From: CAWGJF01 sp963715745
GTDB lineage: Bacteria > Bacteroidota > Ignavibacteria > Ignavibacteriales > Ignavibacteriaceae
Direction of reading: 5' to 3'
Length of the DNA stretch: 64,000 nt
NCBI GenBank assembly: GCA_963715745.1
Contig: OY970271.1
Location: 1,674,001-1,738,000 of the forward strand
In this document: positions 63,930-64,000 of the stretch, piece by piece
How positions within the stretch are numbered: the first letter of the stretch is position 1
Layout of the letters: each line of letters opens with the position of its first letter
Position numbers and translations under genes: made by a program
The notes under the pieces: model-generated
Told to the model about the DNA's origin: nothing
Databases searched by the model: none
The model's input: the letters and a program-made list of their open reading frames with translations, nothing else

Positions 63930-64000
63930 ATGAAAATTCACGAATACCAGGCTAAAGAAATTTTAAGAAAATTCAACGTAGCTGTTCCAAAAGGAAAGGT
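63930..64000 (+). CDS. sucC: Succinate-CoA ligase subunit beta, 3' truncated
   Basis: The window ends after 23 codons. They read MKIHEYQAKEILRKFNVAVP, the hallmark N-terminus of the beta subunit of succinyl-CoA synthetase, starting its ATP-grasp domain. AAGGAAG precedes the ATG. The enzyme joins succinate and CoA in the TCA cycle. Confidence 0.85.
   Translation, partial: MKIHEYQAKEILRKFNVAVPKGK

Noticed and set aside
1..64000. tRNA, rRNA, riboswitch, phage or transposase genes
   Set aside because: Every intergenic region above 300 bases was read and none shows a cloverleaf, a conserved aptamer core or a recombinase frame. A covariance-model scan would be needed to exclude small RNAs.

Overview
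The window is AT-rich bacterial DNA with dense, single-exon genes and no rRNA or tRNA that I can recognise. The organism is most likely a member of the Ignavibacteria or a close relative in the Bacteroidota/Chlorobi group. The evidence is at least eight intact secreted proteins ending in a type IX secretion (T9SS) sorting domain with the YPNPFNP signature, a T9SS plug protein, a Bacteroidota-type LptD, tandem FISUMP-domain proteins and a LEA14-type lipoprotein. No phage, integrase, transposase or CRISPR array was seen.

Layout. 1-0.8 kb is the 3' part of a flavoprotein gene. 0.86-10.5 kb is a minus-strand block: a four-gene amidoligase cassette (ATP-grasp, GCS2-type carboxylate-amine ligase, class I glutamine amidotransferase, second ATP-grasp-like protein), followed by a 1225-residue GH13 protein coupled to a secreted PQQ-type sugar dehydrogenase. 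10.8-14.1 kb has mutS and a DUF1684 lipoprotein. 14.1-17.2 kb has an OmpA/TSP3 outer-membrane protein and a MORN-variant repeat protein. 17.3-19.2 kb is aguB-aguA, converting agmatine to putrescine. 19.35-22.2 kb is the three-subunit transhydrogenase pntAA-pntAB-pntB, closed by a good terminator. 22.2-24.2 kb holds small or unknown genes around two tandem perfect palindromes. 24.3-28.4 kb is a plus-strand run: Sm-like small protein, T9SS plug, Gfo/Idh/MocA oxidoreductase, LEA14-like lipoprotein and ROK kinase. 28.6-35.8 kb has three tandem large T9SS cargo genes with near-identical translation starts. 36-39 kb has lptD and a NYN-domain gene. 39.4-44.7 kb has three more T9SS cargos (BNR repeats, M14 carboxypeptidase, choice-of-anchor-V-like). 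44.7-56.98 kb is mostly minus-strand housekeeping: DUF5683-like, mtaB, rpsA, cmk, dnaX, msrC, lon and a long-chain acyl-CoA synthetase, with suhB on plus. 57-62.1 kb is an accessory region with repeat relics, a decayed T9SS domain, one minimal T9SS protein, two FISUMP paralogs and a TlpA-like protein. 62.2-64 kb has pruA and the start of sucC.

The genes combine cell-surface functions (T9SS export and its cargos, LptD, OmpA) with central metabolism (polyamine route, transhydrogenase, proline/glutamate and succinyl-CoA steps) and core information processing. The best candidates for something undescribed are the amidoligase cassette, an in-frame palindromic repeat that has entered two coding genes, the tandem palindromic operators at 23.4-23.5 kb, and a HExxH motif in the N-terminal region of the GH13 protein. 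All functions were assigned by reading motifs. No database search was run.
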